From Beroe forskalii (lineage: Eukaryota; Ctenophora; Nuda; Beroida; Beroidae), in contig WFMF01000064.1 of NCBI GenBank assembly GCA_011033025.1, positions 186,001-250,000 on the forward strand: DNA of 64,000 nt, written 5' to 3'. Shown one piece after another: positions 60,650 to 64,000 of this stretch. Position 1 is the first letter of the stretch. Each line of letters starts with the position of its first letter. A program made the translations under genes and the position numbers. Below the pieces are notes generated by a model. That model saw only the letters and a list, made by a program, of their open reading frames with translations. It did no database searches and was not told the origin of the DNA.

Positions 60650-61830
60650 CTCGCATAGCTCCATGATATCACCACTCCCTGCATTCCACAAGAAGACACT
60701 TTGGTTGAGTGCCACGCAGAGCACGTTTCCCACACTCCAGTCGAGCAGGTTGAGGTAGTAGTCGTTGTTAACGTCCGGAGCGTCCAGTACTCGCCAAGCT
60801 GTCGGGGGGATCGCACGGGCTAGAGCCTTCCGGTGCACCTGACCTCCACTCTGTGCGAACAACACCTGCGGAGGGATAGGGTTAGGAGACACTGTGTGGA
60901 AAAAGAAGTACCCTCTAACTTATGAAGACTCTCAGGGGACCACTTTCATGGGCTTCTGTCAGGAGATACACAGCCAGGGGAAGCAGGACTTGAGTAACGA
61001 GTACTTGGGGGCAGTGGGCACTGCCAAGTGCCAGAAGACGCTATCAAGTACCAACTGTTTGGGGGCAATGTCAGGGGTTGGTTACATGGCGGACATTAAC
61101 AGGAAAGGAATGTGTCGAATGAGAAAAACCAAGAAAATGAATACCTGGAGGTGTTCCATGACAATGAATTAATTTGAAATAATTCGTCAATGCTGAATAG
61201 TAAGAAAAGCTTTACCAGTACTCAGTACATCACTCTGATTTCACTCACTTTAGACTGAGGGTTGAGTGGGTTCACAGCGGGCTCGGGAGCCTTGTTTCTC
61301 ATGTTTAGGATCTTGGGTTTGTCCATTTGTAGGTTTAATTTCATGGTCTCCCTGTATCTCCTTGTTGAGGGGGATATTTTACTGTCGTCAGTCTCATCGA
61401 GCAGCTCAAAACCGGCCTCCTCAAAGTCATTGGCACGTCTCGGAGGAATGAACCTATCTCCAATCGGAGTAGTCCTTGTCGACCTGCTACCACCACACTT
61501 GTTCAGCTTCTTGGGTGTTCCTATCTTGTTTTGGTTTTTCAAGGATGAGTTCACCTTTTTCTTCGGAGTACCGTCCACATTGGTTGTTTTGTACGGCATG
61601 TTTAGGGAGAGAGAAGGACGCTTGCTCGGCGTCCTTCTGTCGCCGGAGAAGGAATCTCCGAAGGTGCTGGAAACATTGCTTTGGCTGGAGAAGGAGGCGT
61701 TGTTAGAGTTAGCTTTAGTCGAAGAAGTGCCTCCCCCTCCACCCCTCTCCAACTCTTTCCTCTGCCATCGGGGAACTAATCTGCTTGATGAGATCGGTTC
61801 GTTGAGTTTCAAATCACAATGCTTTGACAT
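60650..61830 (-). CDS. CDC20: CDC20/Fizzy, 5' part (N-terminal regulatory region and first propeller strands)
   Basis: Two coding exons, 61830-61249 (194 codons) and 60865-60650 (72 codons). With the 3' exons the protein is about 540 aa, slightly longer than most CDC20 proteins. Motifs: C-box DRFIPPR at residues 125-131 (APC/C binding) and KILNM at 173-177 (Mad2-binding position), followed by KAPE. The second exon gives WRVLDAPDVNNDYYLNLLDW and NQSVFLWNAGSGDIMELCE, conserved in CDC20. A KEN box is not present; the expected position after the C-box reads DETD. The CRY-box position reads ARAIP. The ATG is preceded directly by TTTTCCACTAG, a plausible acceptor, so a 5'UTR intron is likely and the promoter may lie outside the window. 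The long Ser/Gly-rich N terminus (GGGGGTSST) is probably disordered. Confidence 0.95.
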
Positions 61831-61905
61831 CCTAGTGGAAAATGGGTGAGTAACGTCAAATATTTGGAAGCAAGAACAGAAAAATAACAATGTATACAGT
61901 AGCAA

Positions 61906-62160
61906 TTTATGTCCAATAGACCAATGATTTAAAGAGATCTAATTAATTAAAATGCCCATTGTCAATAAAATGTATCACTTTGAGAGAACCCCCAATTATC
62001 ATCATTTTGGTGTATCATATATGGTATGACTGAAACATTTAAAGAAAGCTCGTTAAGGAAATTTAACTGGGGAATAATTACAACGGCAAAATGAGAATAT
62101 AACCAATAATAGAGAAGGTTGATCAAAGTTTCAAATTTAAAATCAAATATTTAGAATCAA
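61906..62160. other. CDC20 upstream sequence, no feature recognised
   Basis: A/T-rich. Should be 5'UTR intron or promoter of CDC20. No distinct motif seen. Confidence 0.4.
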
Positions 62161-62658
62161 TACCTTAGGAGGTCTATTTATAAAGGTTGTAATTTGGGGA
62201 TTTTTCGAAAAAAAACCCATATTTTAAACCTACCAAAATTTTGCCCGCCACAATTTTACTCCCCGATTTAATTCAACCCGCTTTCGAAATTTCTTGAACT
62301 ACCTGTACTAAAACAGTACAATTTCGTTTCAGAGATGAGTTTTCAGATAGTTACAGATAATTTAGTCTAAGTCAAATGGTTGAAACAATTGAAATTCAAA
62401 AATTTAGAACAGTATAATTAATGAAGCAGAGGCTCAGGAAGACGATCAAGAATTCGATTTGTAATATTAGAATTAATCTATTTTTCAATTGTTTTCCGCA
62501 AAAAAATCTTTCATTTGTCAGCAAAAAGTTAGAAAAATCACCCAATTTTATTTGGTGGGTGAAATTTGGGGATTTTTGAAAAAAAATCCCCATATTTTCA
62601 ACCTACCAAAATTTCAAACACCGCAATTTCAACCCACATAAATAGACCTCCTAAGGTA
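62161..62658. mobile_element. MITE, 498 bp, TA-flanked
   Basis: The ends read TACCTTAGGAGGTCTATTTA and TAAATAGACCTCCTAAGGTA. Subterminal GGGGATTTTTCGAAAAAAA and TTTGGGGATTTTTGAAAAAA pair with CCATATTTT/ACCTACCAAAATTT blocks at both ends. The outer TA is consistent with a mariner/Tc1-type target. It has no coding capacity. Confidence 0.8.
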
Positions 62659-63011
62659 GCTAGAAAGTCATATAATAAGCATATTATAATCAGATTTGAT
62701 AATACTAGTGTCCGGTTAAACAAGGAACCCCGTTCTTCCATTCGAAGTCCAGAGAATCCACGCAGGAAAGATCTTCATGAACTCGTGGTGACTCACATCT
62801 TGTACTGAAAAAGACATAACTGATGAACAAAAATATGAGGGTTTGAATTGAATTGATTAATTGACATATTAATTGATGTGAAAGACAAGGCAGGGCGAAT
62901 CTTCTAACTATTGAATCAATCCAATCATATCAGGTAACATTTGTTACTGAATGAAATTTTTCTATGCTCTCATTTCATATCTGAACAACCTATTCCAGTA
63001 TTTTTGTGCCA

Positions 63012-63098
63012 AGGTAGGCAAGGCAGGGAATCTGCAACCAGCAATGATCTTTTAATTGAACTAGATCTACGCCTTAACCAACTGCGCTACCTCACCTT
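63012..63098 (-). tRNA. tRNA-like sequence, probably tRNA-derived SINE or pseudogene
   Basis: On the minus strand: AAGGTGAGGTAGCGCAGTTGG (A box in GTAGCGCAGTTGG) and TTAAGGCGT, then GATCT...AGATC as an anticodon-type stem with an over-long loop, and a B-box-like GGTTGCAGATTCC with one extra base. AAGGT and ACCTT could pair as an acceptor stem. The insertions argue against a working tRNA. Confidence 0.4.
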
Positions 63099-63179
63099 GA
63101 ACTCTTGGCACAGAAACTTGAAGTGTAACCCTTGGGCCTTGACATTAACCCACCAATGGGATAAATTTTAGGGCAATAG

Positions 63180-64000
63180 GGCATATGATGTTTATTAAAA
63201 GTCGTATATAACGAACATGGTCATTGCTATCGCAGACACAAGTATTTTCCATTGTTTGATGTTTTCACTGAGGCACTTTTGGCATCAGTTGCCAGTACTA
63301 CATGTATTTTACTCTTTTATGAAACTGCTAAGGACACCCCGTTTAGACCATTAAGCCTTCTACCCTTCAGTTTCAAAAAGACGGGGGCGTTGTTATTAGT
63401 AATTATTACGGTCGTAAGGGGGGAGGGGTAAAACTCAATTGTTTGCTGATAAATGTCATGATGAACATAACTCTGACAAAAAATAGCGTGATACTGAGAA
63501 AACAGTTGATTGCTGTAAAATGTATGAACTGGGAGGGTGTTTAAACTTTAAAACTGTCCCATACTGTAGTAAAACCCCAAAAAACTGCAATCGTCAACCC
63601 CCCTCCCCCCCTTCTATTTGAGACTGAAGAGTACACTACTACACAATAAAATATACCTCGCACTAGCTTAAATCATTAAATCAAATTTTCGACCTCCGGA
63701 AACCTCAAGGTGGCCACGCCATTTTTCGTCTATCGATCATGGCAACTTTTATGAAAAATAGCAAAAAATTGATTCAAAAGCAACTAGGGCACTGGGCATG
63801 ATTATACTCTAATCCAATGTTTTTTAGCACGAAAAATTTTCTCCATCAAAATTATGGCCCAAGTTTTGATATGGTTTCCAATAGGGCATGATTATACTGT
63901 ATCACAACTGCCTGCTAATATAGGGGGGGTCGACCTATTTTTTGTTTTTTTTGTTTTTTTTGTTAAGGTAAATGTTGTTTTCTGAAAAACAAAAACAAAA
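63180..64000. other. Gene-free end of the window
   Basis: No coding exon recognised. GGGCATGATTATACT occurs twice (63795 and 63885) and a T-rich TTTTTTGT tract lies at the very end. Confidence 0.45.

Noticed and set aside
61262-61849. 195-aa open frame on the plus strand
   Set aside because: It is the antisense shadow of the CDC20 N-terminal exon, whose minus-strand reading has clear CDC20 motifs.

Overview
This is eukaryotic, animal-type nuclear DNA. Three spliced genes can be read: two secreted serpins (serine protease inhibitors) facing tail to tail in the first 8.4 kb, and the APC/C co-activator CDC20 (Fizzy) on the minus strand from 61.8 to 42.1 kb. TTAGGG-type short runs, CR1/Jockey-like non-LTR retrotransposons and many small inverted-repeat transposons fit a non-arthropod invertebrate. 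I cannot name the species from the sequence alone.

Layout. 0-3.5 kb: six-exon serpin A (+). 3.9-5.8 kb: two MITEs. 6.15-8.36 kb: four-exon serpin B (-). 8.4-12.06 kb: non-coding DNA ending in a satellite of ATTGG-type palindromes. 12.06-37.69 kb: a large inverted duplication. Its left arm is 12063-19230, its right arm 25585-37690, and a 6.35-kb spacer between them holds decayed LINE fragments. The right arm carries four insertions absent from the left: a foldback element of about 3 kb, a Helitron-like element, a 5'-truncated LINE and a MITE. Target-site duplications or precise empty sites are visible for them. 37.7-42.0 kb: repeat-rich, gene-free DNA. 42.08-61.83 kb: CDC20. 61.9-64.0 kb: gene-free, with a mariner-type MITE and a tRNA-like sequence.

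The most unusual structure is the 16.4-kb intron of CDC20 (44253-60649). It is built almost entirely of two minisatellites. The one at its 5' end has a 44-bp unit, about 220 copies by length. It is a tandem copy of the last 27 nt of the upstream coding exon (encoding SGDIMELCE) plus the 5' splice site. The one at its 3' end has a 20-bp unit, about 105 copies by length, and each unit carries the CCCCTCAG of the 3' splice site. So the two ends of one intron have each been amplified, and hundreds of decoy donors and acceptors separate two essential coding exons. A dead LINE with a 5-bp target-site duplication sits inside the first array. The last CDC20 intron is bounded by a perfect 12-bp direct repeat that includes both splice junctions. 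In serpin B the 3' splice site of intron 3 is present three times. Small-scale duplication of splice junctions is therefore a recurring theme of this window.

Exon boundaries were set by hand from splice signals, reading frame and family conservation. No alignment or transcript data were available. The long tandem arrays and the inverted duplication are the parts most at risk of assembly error.
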